Assembly (NCBI GenBank): GCA_958427355.1
Contig: CAUACA010000014.1
Span: 1 to 54,179, forward strand
DNA from: an uncultured Collinsella sp.
Lineage (GTDB): Bacteria > Actinomycetota > Coriobacteriia > Coriobacteriales > Coriobacteriaceae
Direction: 5' to 3'
DNA: 54,179 nucleotides
In this document: positions 27,996 to 36,569 of the stretch, piece after piece
How positions within the stretch are numbered: position 1 is the stretch's first letter
Layout: every line of letters begins with the position of its first letter
Translations under genes and position numbers: made by a program
The notes under the pieces: model-generated
What the model saw: the letters and a program-made list of their open reading frames with translations, nothing else
Told to the model about the DNA's origin: nothing
The model's database searches: none

Positions 27996-28025
27996 CGCAC
28001 GGGGAAATTATGACTACCCCGTGCG
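27996..28025 (-). terminator. Terminator of the ybaB-recR transcript
   Basis: 9-bp stem CGCACGGGG/CCCCGTGCG with a 12-nt loop, 38 nt beyond the recR stop. The T-run is weak. Confidence 0.65.
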
Positions 28026-28062
28026 TCGCGAGGAAAACATACGGCAGGAGCAGGCTCGCCAC

Positions 28063-28659
28063 CTAAATCGCGCGGCGGGCCTCGATGGCGCGGCCAAGCG
28101 TAAGCTCGTCGGCATACTCCAAGTCGCCGCCCACGGGAAGGCCGCTTGCCAGACGCGACACCTCGACGCCCAACGGCTTGATGGTACGGGCCAGATAGCT
28201 CGCCGTGGTCTCGCCCTCAATATTGGGGTTGGTGGCGATGATGACCTCGTGGATGTCCTCGTGGCCCAAGCGTGCCAGCAGCTCTCGAATGTGCAGCTGC
28301 TCGGGGCCAATCTTGTCCATGGGACTGATCACGCCGCCCAATACGTGGTAGAGGCCGTGGTAGCTGCCCGTGCGCTCGATCGCCTGGACATCGCGCGGCT
28401 CGCCCACCACGCAAATGCGAGTGGTATCGCGCATCGGGTCCTGGCAGATGGAGCACTCGTCGGCCGTGGCGTAGTTAAAGCAGCGGCTGCAAAAGTGGAC
28501 CTCCTGCTTGACCTCCAGGATGGCCTCGGCCAGGCGGCGCGCCTCCTCGGCGTCGGCCTCCAACAGGTAATAGGCGATGCGCTGGGCCGACTTGGGACCA
28601 ATGCCCGGCAGACGGCCCAGCTCATCGAGCAGTTTTTGCAGACTGTGGTTGGCACTCAT
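28063..28659 (-). CDS. recR: Recombination protein RecR
   Basis: 198 aa, full length. Helix-hairpin-helix at LPGIGPKSAQRIAYYLL (residue 17), a four-cysteine zinc motif (CSRCFNYATADECSIC), and the Toprim domain with VVGEPRDV and VIIATNPNIEGETTA. With RecO and RecF it loads RecA at single-stranded gaps. It lies 13 nt after ybaB without a strong ribosome site, as expected for a translationally coupled ybaB-recR pair. The usual dnaX neighbour is still on the same strand but separated by an inserted gene. Confidence 0.97.
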   Translation of the reverse strand: MSANHSLQKLLDELGRLPGIGPKSAQRIAYYLLEADAEEARRLAEAILEVKQEVHFCSRCFNYATADECSICQDPMRDTTRICVVGEPRDVQAIERTGSYHGLYHVLGGVISPMDKIGPEQLHIRELLARLGHEDIHEVIIATNPNIEGETTASYLARTIKPLGVEVSRLASGLPVGGDLEYADELTLGRAIEARRAI

Positions 28660-28672
28660 ATATATGCGTGTC

Positions 28673-28993
28673 TTAGAACGGCATGCCCGGGATGTTGAGG
28701 CCGCCGGTGATGGCGCCCATCTGCTTGTTGGCGAGCTCGTTGACGCCGCGGACGGCCTCGTTGACGGCAGCCATGATCATATCCTGCAGCATATCGACGT
28801 CCTCGGGATCGAGCGCATCGGGATCGATGGTGAGGTTGACGAGCTCCATCTCGCCGTTAACGGTCACCTTGACCATGCCGCCGCCGGCAGAGGCGTCGAC
28901 GGTCTGGGACTTGAGGTTCTCCTGCGCGGCGGCAAGCTGCTCCTGCATCTTGCGAGCCTGCTTCATCATCTGCTGCATGTTCATACCGGCCAT
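28673..28993 (-). CDS. ybaB: YbaB/EbfC nucleoid-associated protein
   Basis: 106 aa, canonical size. The Met/Gln-rich helix MNMQQMMKQARKMQEQL is typical, followed by the central beta-sheet VKVTVNGEMELVNLTIDP and a second helix. It is a small DNA-binding dimer thought to organise the nucleoid. AAAGGAG lies 5 nt before the ATG. Its position just before recR is the standard arrangement; the promoter must lie between 28994 and 29333 or transcription must read through from dnaX against the plus-strand gene 29334-29807. Confidence 0.93.
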   Translation of the reverse strand: MAGMNMQQMMKQARKMQEQLAAAQENLKSQTVDASAGGGMVKVTVNGEMELVNLTIDPDALDPEDVDMLQDMIMAAVNEAVRGVNELANKQMGAITGGLNIPGMPF

Positions 28994-29333
28994 GATGGCT
29001 CCTTTACGTGCGGCCGCACGCCGAGCTGCAAGGGCAGCCGGAGCACGGCGGGACTTTCAAACTCAAAAATCGTACCACGGCGCGAGGCCAGCGAGCGGGG
29101 CGGACGTGTTACCTCAGTCGATATACATGTCCTGGAGCGCAAGCCGCACCCATAGATTATGCAAAGTTGAATAATTCGCATCTGCATAATATTTAAAGCT
29201 AAATCTTGTAGAGCCGGAATCCGACATTTAATGCGTACCACTAAATGGCTAAATGCCGAGCCACTACTCGAGGCGGCGCTCATGACGGCGAGGTATAATT
29301 TGATTGCCATAGATAGTAATTTGGAGGTGCCCC
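28994..29333. other. Intergenic region between ybaB and the plus-strand gene
   Basis: 340 nt. The left third is GC-rich. From about 29150 the sequence becomes AT-rich and includes a TATAAT box at 29294-29299 on the plus strand, likely the -10 of the 29334 gene; no -35 is clear. Confidence 0.45.
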
Positions 29334-29807
29334 ATGAATGCCCCCAACGCGCTCCAAAACATCCGCTCAAAACACCCCGTTGCATATGTGGTTCTCTATC
29401 TCTTTGTCGGCTGGGCATTGCTGGTTGTCATCACCCATGCCATAGCTTTTGGAGCAGAACTGCTGATAGCCAGCTCGGACCAGCCCGTCGTCAAATGGGA
29501 GACGACCGATGAGTGCACCGACGGAACCCGAACCGTCTACTACAACAGCCCGTCCCTCTATCAAGAGTTCAAGGTCAAGATAAAGGACTTCAAGATTGTC
29601 GATGCCGAGCTAGGCGTTTATTTGGCAATCGGAGCAACCATTAACGCCGAGCAAGTCGAGTACACGGACAGCCATGCGACGTATCGTATCGACCTCAGCA
29701 TCCTAGGCCGACCGTCACGCACCTGTCTGCTCAAATGCGACATACGCGGCACCACGTTGCACATGTCCGAAATACAGATGCGCCCGGGCAAAGAGATCTC
29801 TTCTTGA
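29334..29807 (+). CDS. Single-pass membrane protein, unknown function
   Basis: 157 aa with a good ribosome site (GGAGG, 6 nt before the ATG) and a TATAAT box 35 nt upstream. One hydrophobic segment (about residues 17-44, VAYVVLYLFVGWALLVVITHAI) is followed by an extracytoplasmic-looking domain with three cysteines, rich in beta-prone residues. No family is recognised. It lies on the opposite strand inside the otherwise conserved dnaX-ybaB-recR cluster, in a locally AT-richer segment, which suggests a late insertion. It converges on dnaX with 21 nt between the stops. Confidence 0.7.
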   Translation: MNAPNALQNIRSKHPVAYVVLYLFVGWALLVVITHAIAFGAELLIASSDQPVVKWETTDECTDGTRTVYYNSPSLYQEFKVKIKDFKIVDAELGVYLAIGATINAEQVEYTDSHATYRIDLSILGRPSRTCLLKCDIRGTTLHMSEIQMRPGKEISS

Positions 29808-29828
29808 GCAGCATACCCGCCCGCACGG

Positions 29829-32306
29829 TTACTCCACCGGCTTGAAGATGGTGGACTGACCGAAGACGCTGCGGATGAGGGCCTTGGCCTCGTCCTCGGT
29901 CTGCGGGATGCTCGGGGCTGCGCCCTGATGGCCGAAGGGGCTGCCAGCACCGGGATTGGATTCCCAGGGAGCGGCGGGGACGTCGTCGTTTGCAGAGGCT
30001 GCGGGTGCCACAGCAGCGGCCTTGGTCGCGGACGCCGCACCCGGCACGTCGAACGGGGGCAGATTGTCCCCGCCGGCATCGGCAGCAAAACCACCGACCA
30101 TAGCATCGTCGTAGGGCACCTGCTCGGATTCCCATGGCGCAGCCTGCGCAGGCGGCTGAGCCATGGGGACGGACGCGCGCTCGGGCGCTCGGGGCGCGGG
30201 CTCGGTCGGGAGCTTGCCCGTGGCAGGAGCACCGGCAGGGTTGTCGGAGCGCAGCCAAGGGGCCTTGGCCAGGTCGGATGACTTGGGCGCAGGCGCGGCA
30301 GCGGACTTGGGCGCGGGGATCGGAGCAGCCGGTTTGGGCGCAGCGGGTTCAGGCGCCGACGGGGTCGGTGCCGCTACCGGCGCCGCTTTTGGCTGCGTCG
30401 CGCTGGCGCTCGAGGATGCAGGGGGCACCGAGGACACGGGTTGCGGGTCCGCAGATACCGCAGCCCGTGCAGATGGAGAATGCTCCTCATGTTGAGGAGC
30501 CGGCGTGCCACCCCCATCCAGGACATAGTCGACGGTACGACGACCGAAGACCGCGCAGACCGTCGGCAGGACCACCGACTGCGTATCGGCGCGACCGAGC
30601 ATCTTGATGGCAAAAGTCGAACCCGCGGGGAACGAGACCGTGAGCTTGGAGCCGTCGTCGGCCGTGGCGCGGGCGTTGAGCAAAAGCCCTGCGTAGGAGG
30701 CCTGACGAGCCTTGACGCGCTCGACGACCTCGGCCCATTTGCGCTGGAGCTCGCCGGCGTCCTCAACCGCGGGGGTCTCGGCAGCACCGGCGGTGGCAAC
30801 CTGGGCGGCGTTGTTGGGCTTGGACACCGACACGGTCGATGCAGCAGGCGCGGAAGCCGGAGCCGCAACGGGCTGAGGTGCAGGCGTTACAGGTCTGGGC
30901 GCCGGCGCAGGAGCCGCGGACTTGGTCGCAGGCTGGGCAGCCGGAACAGCAGCGCCGCGGTCCCAAGGCATACCGCCCTGGCGCGCGGACGTAGCAGCGG
31001 GGGCAGCGGATGCCGCCGGAGCGGCAGCACGAGCGCCCGAAATGAGCGTCGGCTGTTGGGCAGCAGCGGGTACGGATGCTGCAGGCGCGGCGGCCTGAGC
31101 AGCAGCCACGCTCGCCGGCACGGCGCCGTTGGCAATCATGGCCTCCAGGCGTGCCACGCGCTCGGCCAATGCCTCAATCGTTAAATCGGCCTCGGGACGC
31201 GCCAGACGCGTGCAGGCAATCTCGAGCACCAGGCGCACGTCGCTCGCGCCCCTCATCTCCAGTGCGGCATCGTCGAGCACCGTCAGCACGCGGGCCAGGC
31301 GGTCGGCAGGATGCTCGCCAAAGGCAGCGGCCTCGGCAGCAAGCGCCTCGGCCTGCTCGGAGCCGCCCTCAAACAGCTCGGCACGGGCACCGGCAACGCA
31401 GGCAACGTACACGTCGCGCACATGCGCCACCAGGTCGCGCGTCAGCTCCAGCAGGTCATTGCCCTCCTCGACCTGCGCACGGATCAGTCCATAGAGCTCG
31501 GCAACATCGCGATCGGCAATGGCGCGGGAAAACTCGCCCAGGATCTGGTCCGAAACCTCGCCCAAAAGCGAGCGGGCGTCGTCCGCATGCACAGAACCGT
31601 TGCCAAAGACGCTCAGCTGCTCCAGCGTGGAAAGCGCGTCGCGCATACCGCCCTTGGCATGGCGCGCCACAATGGCGAGTGCCTCGTCGTCGTAATCGAA
31701 GCCCTCCTGCTCGCACACGTAAGACAGGCGATGCTCGATATCCTCGTTGCCGATGCGGTGGAAATCGAAGCGCTGGCAGCGTGAGAGAATGGTCTCCAGA
31801 ATCTTTTGCGGGTCGGTGGTGCACAACACAAAGATCACGTGTGCCGGCGGCTCCTCGAGCGTCTTGAGCAGCGCGTTAAACGCCGCCGTTGTGAGCATGT
31901 GGACCTCGTCGATGATATAAATCTTGTACTTGCCGCGCACCGGGGCAAAGTTGACGGAGTTGATGATTTCCTCGCGCACATTGTCCACGCCCGTGCGGGA
32001 GGCGGCATCGAGCTCGTAGACATCCGGGTGGTTGCCCTCGGCAATGAGCTCGCACTCCTCGCAAGTACCGTCGGGCATGCAGCCGCTTGCACCCTCGGCG
32101 CGCGCTGCCTCGGCATTACGGCACAGCAGCGCCTTGGCCAGAATGCGCGCCATGGTGGTCTTGCCCGTGCCGCGCGGTCCGCAGAACAGGTACGCGTGGG
32201 ACAGGCGTCCCTCGGTGATGGCGTGCTCGAGCGTCGAGACGATATGCTGCTGGCCCACCACGGATTCGAAGGTGAGCGGGCGATACTTTCGGTACAACGA
32301 TTCCAT
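29829..32306 (-). CDS. dnaX: DNA polymerase III subunit gamma/tau
   Basis: 825 aa from MESLYRKYRPLTF at 32306; the frame stays open for 158 more codons upstream, but GGGGGAG 7 nt before this ATG and the family-typical N-terminus decide the start. AAA+ clamp-loader domain: Walker A GPRGTGKT (residues 43-50), zinc site Cys62, Cys76, Cys82 and Cys85, Walker B YIIDEVHML, then sensor CTTDPQK. After about residue 390 come Ala/Pro-rich linkers interrupted by a folded segment with WAEVVERVKARQAS, corresponding to a tau-like C-terminus. No frameshift slippery run is obvious. It loads the sliding clamp at the replisome. Confidence 0.95.
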   Translation of the reverse strand: MESLYRKYRPLTFESVVGQQHIVSTLEHAITEGRLSHAYLFCGPRGTGKTTMARILAKALLCRNAEAARAEGASGCMPDGTCEECELIAEGNHPDVYELDAASRTGVDNVREEIINSVNFAPVRGKYKIYIIDEVHMLTTAAFNALLKTLEEPPAHVIFVLCTTDPQKILETILSRCQRFDFHRIGNEDIEHRLSYVCEQEGFDYDDEALAIVARHAKGGMRDALSTLEQLSVFGNGSVHADDARSLLGEVSDQILGEFSRAIADRDVAELYGLIRAQVEEGNDLLELTRDLVAHVRDVYVACVAGARAELFEGGSEQAEALAAEAAAFGEHPADRLARVLTVLDDAALEMRGASDVRLVLEIACTRLARPEADLTIEALAERVARLEAMIANGAVPASVAAAQAAAPAASVPAAAQQPTLISGARAAAPAASAAPAATSARQGGMPWDRGAAVPAAQPATKSAAPAPAPRPVTPAPQPVAAPASAPAASTVSVSKPNNAAQVATAGAAETPAVEDAGELQRKWAEVVERVKARQASYAGLLLNARATADDGSKLTVSFPAGSTFAIKMLGRADTQSVVLPTVCAVFGRRTVDYVLDGGGTPAPQHEEHSPSARAAVSADPQPVSSVPPASSSASATQPKAAPVAAPTPSAPEPAAPKPAAPIPAPKSAAAPAPKSSDLAKAPWLRSDNPAGAPATGKLPTEPAPRAPERASVPMAQPPAQAAPWESEQVPYDDAMVGGFAADAGGDNLPPFDVPGAASATKAAAVAPAASANDDVPAAPWESNPGAGSPFGHQGAAPSIPQTEDEAKALIRSVFGQSTIFKPVE

Positions 32307-32421
32307 GGGTGCTCCCCCGGGTATACTGAGTCTTGTTGCCGCGACGGCCATGCGGTCGCACGGCATACTGCATTCATAATAACCCGTACGGCGAGCCCGC
32401 CGCGATAGGAGTCCAAAGAGC

Positions 32422-33138
32422 ATGGCAGACGCAGAGAGCAACCTCGTTCCCTCCGAAGCAGCCGACCAGGTCGAGGTCGCGCTCGAGGAGCAGGCCGCAG
32501 CCGATGACGGCATCCTGTACCTCAACGAGTACCAGTACGAAAACGACCTGGTCACCGACTTCGCCCGCCTGGTCGCCTCGCCCAGGCGTCGCGGCTCGCT
32601 GTATGTCGCCGCGGCAATTGCCGCGCTCATCGGCATCGGCATGCTGGTGGCCGGCGGCAACTGGATCAAGTTTGGCGTCGTGTTGATCGTGTTCGGCGCC
32701 TTTTTGGCCTGGTGGAGCAAAAACCTGCACCACACCCTCGCCCGCGACTTTATCGATTCCGTCGAGGCCGACGAGTCCATGGGTGGCCGCTATCGCCGCG
32801 TCGCCGCCAACGAGGACGGCCTGATGGTTTGGGGCAAGAGCGGCAAGTCGCAGTTTTTCCCGTTTGAGAAGCTCGACCACGTGCTCGACGGCGAGCGCAT
32901 CTTTGTGGCCATGTTCGCCGACCAGGGCGTGACGATCCCTAAGGAAACCTTTATTCGCGGCGATGCCGAGCAGTTTGGCACCTTCCTTAAGGCGCGCATC
33001 AACAAAAAACTCCGCATCGAGACCAAGCGCAAGAAGATGAAGGCTGAAAAGGCCGCCGCCGAGGCCAAGCAGGGCGACAAGCCCCAGGAGACCAAGGGCA
33101 AGCAGCGCAAGCAGAAGAAGAACAAGAATAAGCGCTAA
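32422..33138 (+). CDS. YcxB-like membrane protein
   Basis: 238 aa. Two adjacent hydrophobic helices (about residues 60-76 and 82-97) split a short N-terminal cytoplasmic part from a soluble domain with the YcxB-like pattern: EDGLMVWGKSGKSQFFPFEKLDHV and a closing IPKETF (the quoted stretch continues across two short strands). The C-terminus is an extreme Lys/Glu/Gln-rich tail of about 40 residues. Function unknown; YcxB-like domains are membrane-associated and widespread in Gram-positives. It is divergent from dnaX and 144 nt before the kinase operon. A weak AGGAG stretch precedes the ATG. Confidence 0.7.
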   Translation: MADAESNLVPSEAADQVEVALEEQAAADDGILYLNEYQYENDLVTDFARLVASPRRRGSLYVAAAIAALIGIGMLVAGGNWIKFGVVLIVFGAFLAWWSKNLHHTLARDFIDSVEADESMGGRYRRVAANEDGLMVWGKSGKSQFFPFEKLDHVLDGERIFVAMFADQGVTIPKETFIRGDAEQFGTFLKARINKKLRIETKRKKMKAEKAAAEAKQGDKPQETKGKQRKQKKNKNKR

Positions 33139-33282
33139 GGCCAAGACAGACAGGCAGCCTCGCATCCCGTTATCCTCGCCATCCGCCCGAGCGTGCTACA
33201 CTAGCAGCATCTATGCCACCGCGAATGGCTCGGCCCCGCGCCCGCCGCTCGCAAACGAACTTTAAACGCACGAGGGTTGGCC

Positions 33283-35136
33283 ATGCCGCTTTTCTCGCAA
33301 CATACCGCCCGGTTCTCGCCGGACGTTCCTTTGGAGGGCACCAGCTCTCGCGAGCTGCTCAAGCGGTACCAGCCGCTCGAGACACTTACGACCGGCGGTT
33401 TTGGCTCCATCGAGATCTGCCGCGACACGCACCTGCGCCGCCGCGTCGCCATTAAGCGCATCCCCCTTATCAACGGTGCCGGCATGCCCGCCAGCGACAT
33501 CATGGATGTCCTGCGCGAGGCGCACACCGCCGCCATGCTTCAACATCCCAATATCGTGCAGGTCATCGACTTTACGCACGACACAGCCTATGCCTACCTG
33601 GTTATGGAATATGTCGATGGCATGTCGCTGGCCGAATTTTTGCATCGCGTGGACGGCCACTCACTTACCTTTGACGAGGCCGCGGCCATTGCCGATGCCC
33701 TGGGCCAGGCGCTCACCTTCGCCCATAGTAATGGCGTGCTCCACCTGGACATTAAGCCCGCCAACGTGCTCATCGACCACTCGGGCAATGTAAAGCTCAC
33801 CGACTTTGGCATGGCGCGACTGTCGTCCGCCGGTGGCTTTGGCGGCTCGCGCGGCGGCACCATCGGCTACATGCCGCCCGAGCAGCTCGATATCGAGACC
33901 GGCACGGTCGATGAGCGCGCCGATATCTTTGCCCTCGCCTGTGTGATCTACGAGGGCCTGTGCGGCAGCGCTCCCTTTATGGCGGCCACGCCCGCCGACT
34001 CGCTCGACCGCATCATCGGCGGCGCCACCTATCCCGGCGAGCTGATACCACACTTTCCCCCGGGAGCCGAGGCCGCGCTCATGAGCGCGCTCTCCCCCAT
34101 GCCGCAGGACCGCCCCAACAGCATCGAGGCATTTTGCGACCAGCTCCTTGCCGGTCTGGGCAGCGTGCGCGAAGGCCGTCGCAGCCTGGAGCAAATGGTT
34201 GGCGAACTTTCGGATGACGAGCAGGAGCTCGACGATATCGAGCCGTCGCACTACGAAGACGACGCCATCGAGGTCGACCCCGCACTCGGCTGGGCGGGCA
34301 CGCGCTGGAGCCATGCGCGCGACTACACCATGCGCGCTATCTCGGCGCTAACGTGCGGCACCTTTAGCTTTTTGCTGATGCAAACGACCGGGGTCGCGGC
34401 GCTTCCCGGCCTGGTCATTGCGGCTATCGCAATCGGAGCGGCGGCCGGCCTGGCCCCACAGATCGGCTCGGCCATCTCGGCTGTGGGCTTTTTGGTGCTC
34501 ATGGCCAACGCCACCATGCAGGCGCAGGGCATCCTGTCGATGTTGCCCGTCGCGGTGATCTTTGCCGCTGCCATGTCCGGTTGGTGGATTGCCTGGGGTC
34601 GCACCGAGGCTGCCGCGAGCGCCGCACTCACCTGCGCACTCGCGCTTGGCTGTCTGACCGGCAATACCTTCCTGGCAGCTGGGGTCGCCTCCGGCGTCGC
34701 GTCATTTTTGCTCGGCCCGGCAAGCGCCGCCGCGGCAACGGGCATGGGCGCGCTTTTTGCCCGTCTGGCCACGGTCGCGCTTTCAGCCGGAGGCGTGCTG
34801 GGGCTCGGTAACGTTGCCGCAGCGCTGGGAGACCCGCTCCTTTGGGCTGCCTTTGTGCTGGTCGCGGCAACTGCCGCGGCGTCATCTGCGCTGCTCAATG
34901 CCCATGCCAAGCGTGCCGATCAGGGCTCAAACCTTGCCGCAATCGCCGCCATCATTGCCACCGGCATCGGCTGCTCAGCGGCGTCCTGTCTTGCACACCA
35001 TATGGAAATTGCCAGCCTTGCAGCCGCGGTCGTCGCCAAGGCGGCGGTTGCGGGAACCCTATCCTCTATAATCGTTGGGATATGCCTATATTTGCTCGGA
35101 TACCAAAGAACCTATACGGAGAGTGATCTTTCGTGA
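33283..35136 (+). CDS. Membrane Ser/Thr protein kinase heading the cell-wall operon
   Basis: 617 aa from the ATG at 33283, with GAGGG upstream. Kinase domain about residues 25-290: TTGGFGSIEICRD (glycine loop), VAIKRI, VLHLDIKPANVLI (HLD instead of HRD, so a non-RD kinase), LTDFGMARL, and GTIGYMPPEQ. About eight or nine hydrophobic helices fill the C-terminal half (residues about 345-610), a layout without PASTA domains. The stop overlaps the GTG of the FHA protein (GTGA). It adds a second kinase to the actinobacterial fhaA-pknB operon; the membrane half suggests it responds to the bilayer, lipid II or another embedded ligand, which is inference. Confidence 0.87.
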   Translation: MPLFSQHTARFSPDVPLEGTSSRELLKRYQPLETLTTGGFGSIEICRDTHLRRRVAIKRIPLINGAGMPASDIMDVLREAHTAAMLQHPNIVQVIDFTHDTAYAYLVMEYVDGMSLAEFLHRVDGHSLTFDEAAAIADALGQALTFAHSNGVLHLDIKPANVLIDHSGNVKLTDFGMARLSSAGGFGGSRGGTIGYMPPEQLDIETGTVDERADIFALACVIYEGLCGSAPFMAATPADSLDRIIGGATYPGELIPHFPPGAEAALMSALSPMPQDRPNSIEAFCDQLLAGLGSVREGRRSLEQMVGELSDDEQELDDIEPSHYEDDAIEVDPALGWAGTRWSHARDYTMRAISALTCGTFSFLLMQTTGVAALPGLVIAAIAIGAAAGLAPQIGSAISAVGFLVLMANATMQAQGILSMLPVAVIFAAAMSGWWIAWGRTEAAASAALTCALALGCLTGNTFLAAGVASGVASFLLGPASAAAATGMGALFARLATVALSAGGVLGLGNVAAALGDPLLWAAFVLVAATAAASSALLNAHAKRADQGSNLAAIAAIIATGIGCSAASCLAHHMEIASLAAAVVAKAAVAGTLSSIIVGICLYLLGYQRTYTESDLS

Positions 35137-36146
35137 ACTTCCTGAACATCTTCGAGGACCACGTGGCCGGCATCTTCGGTGCCACCCGTGCCCCGTTCTC
35201 CTTTAAGAAGCTTGCCAAGCAGGCCGCTCGCGACATGGAGGATCAGACTCTGGTGATCAACGGCGTCAACACGGCGCCGGCACTCTATACCATCCTTATC
35301 GCCGCCGACGACGATCCCATGCTCGCCCCGTTCTACCCCGAGCTTTCGCGCGAGGTCCGCGAGTTTGTGAAGGCGCAGGCCGAAAAGCGCCGCTATGTCT
35401 TTGTCGGCGAGCCCCTCGTGCGCTTTATGATCGATCCGCAGCTGCGCGCCGGCAAGTTCTCGGTCTTTGCCGAGAACGTCGATGCCCCCACGCTCGGCCG
35501 CCTGTACGAAGAAGAGCGCGCCTATCAAAACGGCCTGGGCCAGAACAACTCCGCGGCAAGCCGTGCCGCCAGCGCCCCGCGCGCCGGCCAGCAGCAGTTT
35601 GCTGCCCCGCAGCAGCAGCGCCCCGCCGCCATGCCCCAGCAGCAGCCGACGCCTCGCGCCGCCGCTCCCGACCCGCTTGCCGTGGCAGACCCCTTCGCGC
35701 CTAGCGTCCCCGACCCCGCCGCCGCACCCATCCCGGTGCCTCAGACCGTCTCGCGCGACGCGCTTGCCGGCATGGGCGGAGCCGCCGCGACCGGTGCCGC
35801 CGTGGGCCTAGGCGCCGCAGCCGGCATCGCCTCCAACATGGCGAGCACTCGCGCCCCGCAGCGCCCGCTCGCCCAGCTCGTCGACGTCGTGAGCGGCGAG
35901 AGCCATAGCATCACCTCCGCACAGGTGACCATCGGTCGCGAGCGCTCAGTTTCCGACATTGCCCTGCGCGACCCCAACGTGTCGCGCCGCCACGCCCAGC
36001 TCACCTTTACGGGCTCGGATTGGTCGATCGAGGACCTCAATTCCACCAACGGCACGCTCGTCAACAACCGCCGCATTACGCGCTGCCCGCTGCGCAACGG
36101 CGATCTGCTGACGTTTGGCCTGAGCACCTTTGAATTTAGGGGATAG
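35133..36146 (+). CDS. fhaA: FhaA-type protein (DUF3662 + FHA)
   Basis: 337 aa, GTG start with GGAGAG upstream and a 4-nt overlap with the kinase. Residues 1-125 match the DUF3662/FhaA N-terminal domain (LNIFEDHVAGIFGATRAPF, VNTAPALYTILIAADD). A Gln/Ala/Pro-rich disordered linker spans about residues 130-235, and the C-terminal FHA domain has SRRHAQLTF and EDLNSTNGTLVNN. In mycobacteria FhaA binds phosphorylated MviN and restrains lipid II export. FhaB follows 6 nt downstream. Confidence 0.92.
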   Translation: MNFLNIFEDHVAGIFGATRAPFSFKKLAKQAARDMEDQTLVINGVNTAPALYTILIAADDDPMLAPFYPELSREVREFVKAQAEKRRYVFVGEPLVRFMIDPQLRAGKFSVFAENVDAPTLGRLYEEERAYQNGLGQNNSAASRAASAPRAGQQQFAAPQQQRPAAMPQQQPTPRAAAPDPLAVADPFAPSVPDPAAAPIPVPQTVSRDALAGMGGAAATGAAVGLGAAAGIASNMASTRAPQRPLAQLVDVVSGESHSITSAQVTIGRERSVSDIALRDPNVSRRHAQLTFTGSDWSIEDLNSTNGTLVNNRRITRCPLRNGDLLTFGLSTFEFRG

Positions 36147-36152
36147 TCGCTT

Positions 36153-36569
36153 ATGAACATCGATATCGTCCTTTTTGCAGGCCGCATCGTCCTGGTCGCC
36201 CTGCTCTATATCTTCTTGTTCGCCGTCATGAAGACCGGCGTGGGACTTGTGCGTGGACAGCGCCGCGACTCGGCTATCTGGACGATCGATGTGGACAAGG
36301 GTCCGCGCGGTATCCGCGGCATTCACGTAGACATGCTCGGCCCCGTCATCGTCGGTCGCTCGCCATCTTCGGACATCTGCATCAACGAACCGTTCGTTTC
36401 GGCCTCGCACGCGCGCTTTTCGCTGCAGGGCCCGGCGCTCATCATCGAGGACCTCAACTCACTTAACGGCACGCTCGTCAACGGCCGCCAGCTCGTGGAG
36501 CCCGCAACGCTACGTGAGGGCGACGAAGTCCAGATTGGCGACGTGGTCATGAAGGTGAACCGTCGATGA
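36153..36569 (+). CDS. fhaB: FhaB-type FHA protein
   Basis: 138 aa. One N-terminal transmembrane helix (about residues 5-24) is followed by an FHA domain with VGRSPSSDICINE, SASHARFSL and EDLNSLNGTLVNGR. It is the small membrane FHA protein found beside pknB and the PP2C phosphatase in Actinobacteria; in mycobacteria it is a phosphothreonine adaptor at the division site. ATGA overlap with the next gene indicates translational coupling. Confidence 0.92.
   Translation: MNIDIVLFAGRIVLVALLYIFLFAVMKTGVGLVRGQRRDSAIWTIDVDKGPRGIRGIHVDMLGPVIVGRSPSSDICINEPFVSASHARFSLQGPALIIEDLNSLNGTLVNGRQLVEPATLREGDEVQIGDVVMKVNRR

Noticed and set aside
29829..32306. Programmed frameshift in dnaX producing a short gamma form
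   Set aside because: No A-rich slippery heptamer with a following stem was visible at the end of the AAA+ part.
32307..32421. Signal recognition particle RNA near dnaX
   Set aside because: I looked for the conserved SRP hairpin here and around 28994-29333; no matching loop was found.
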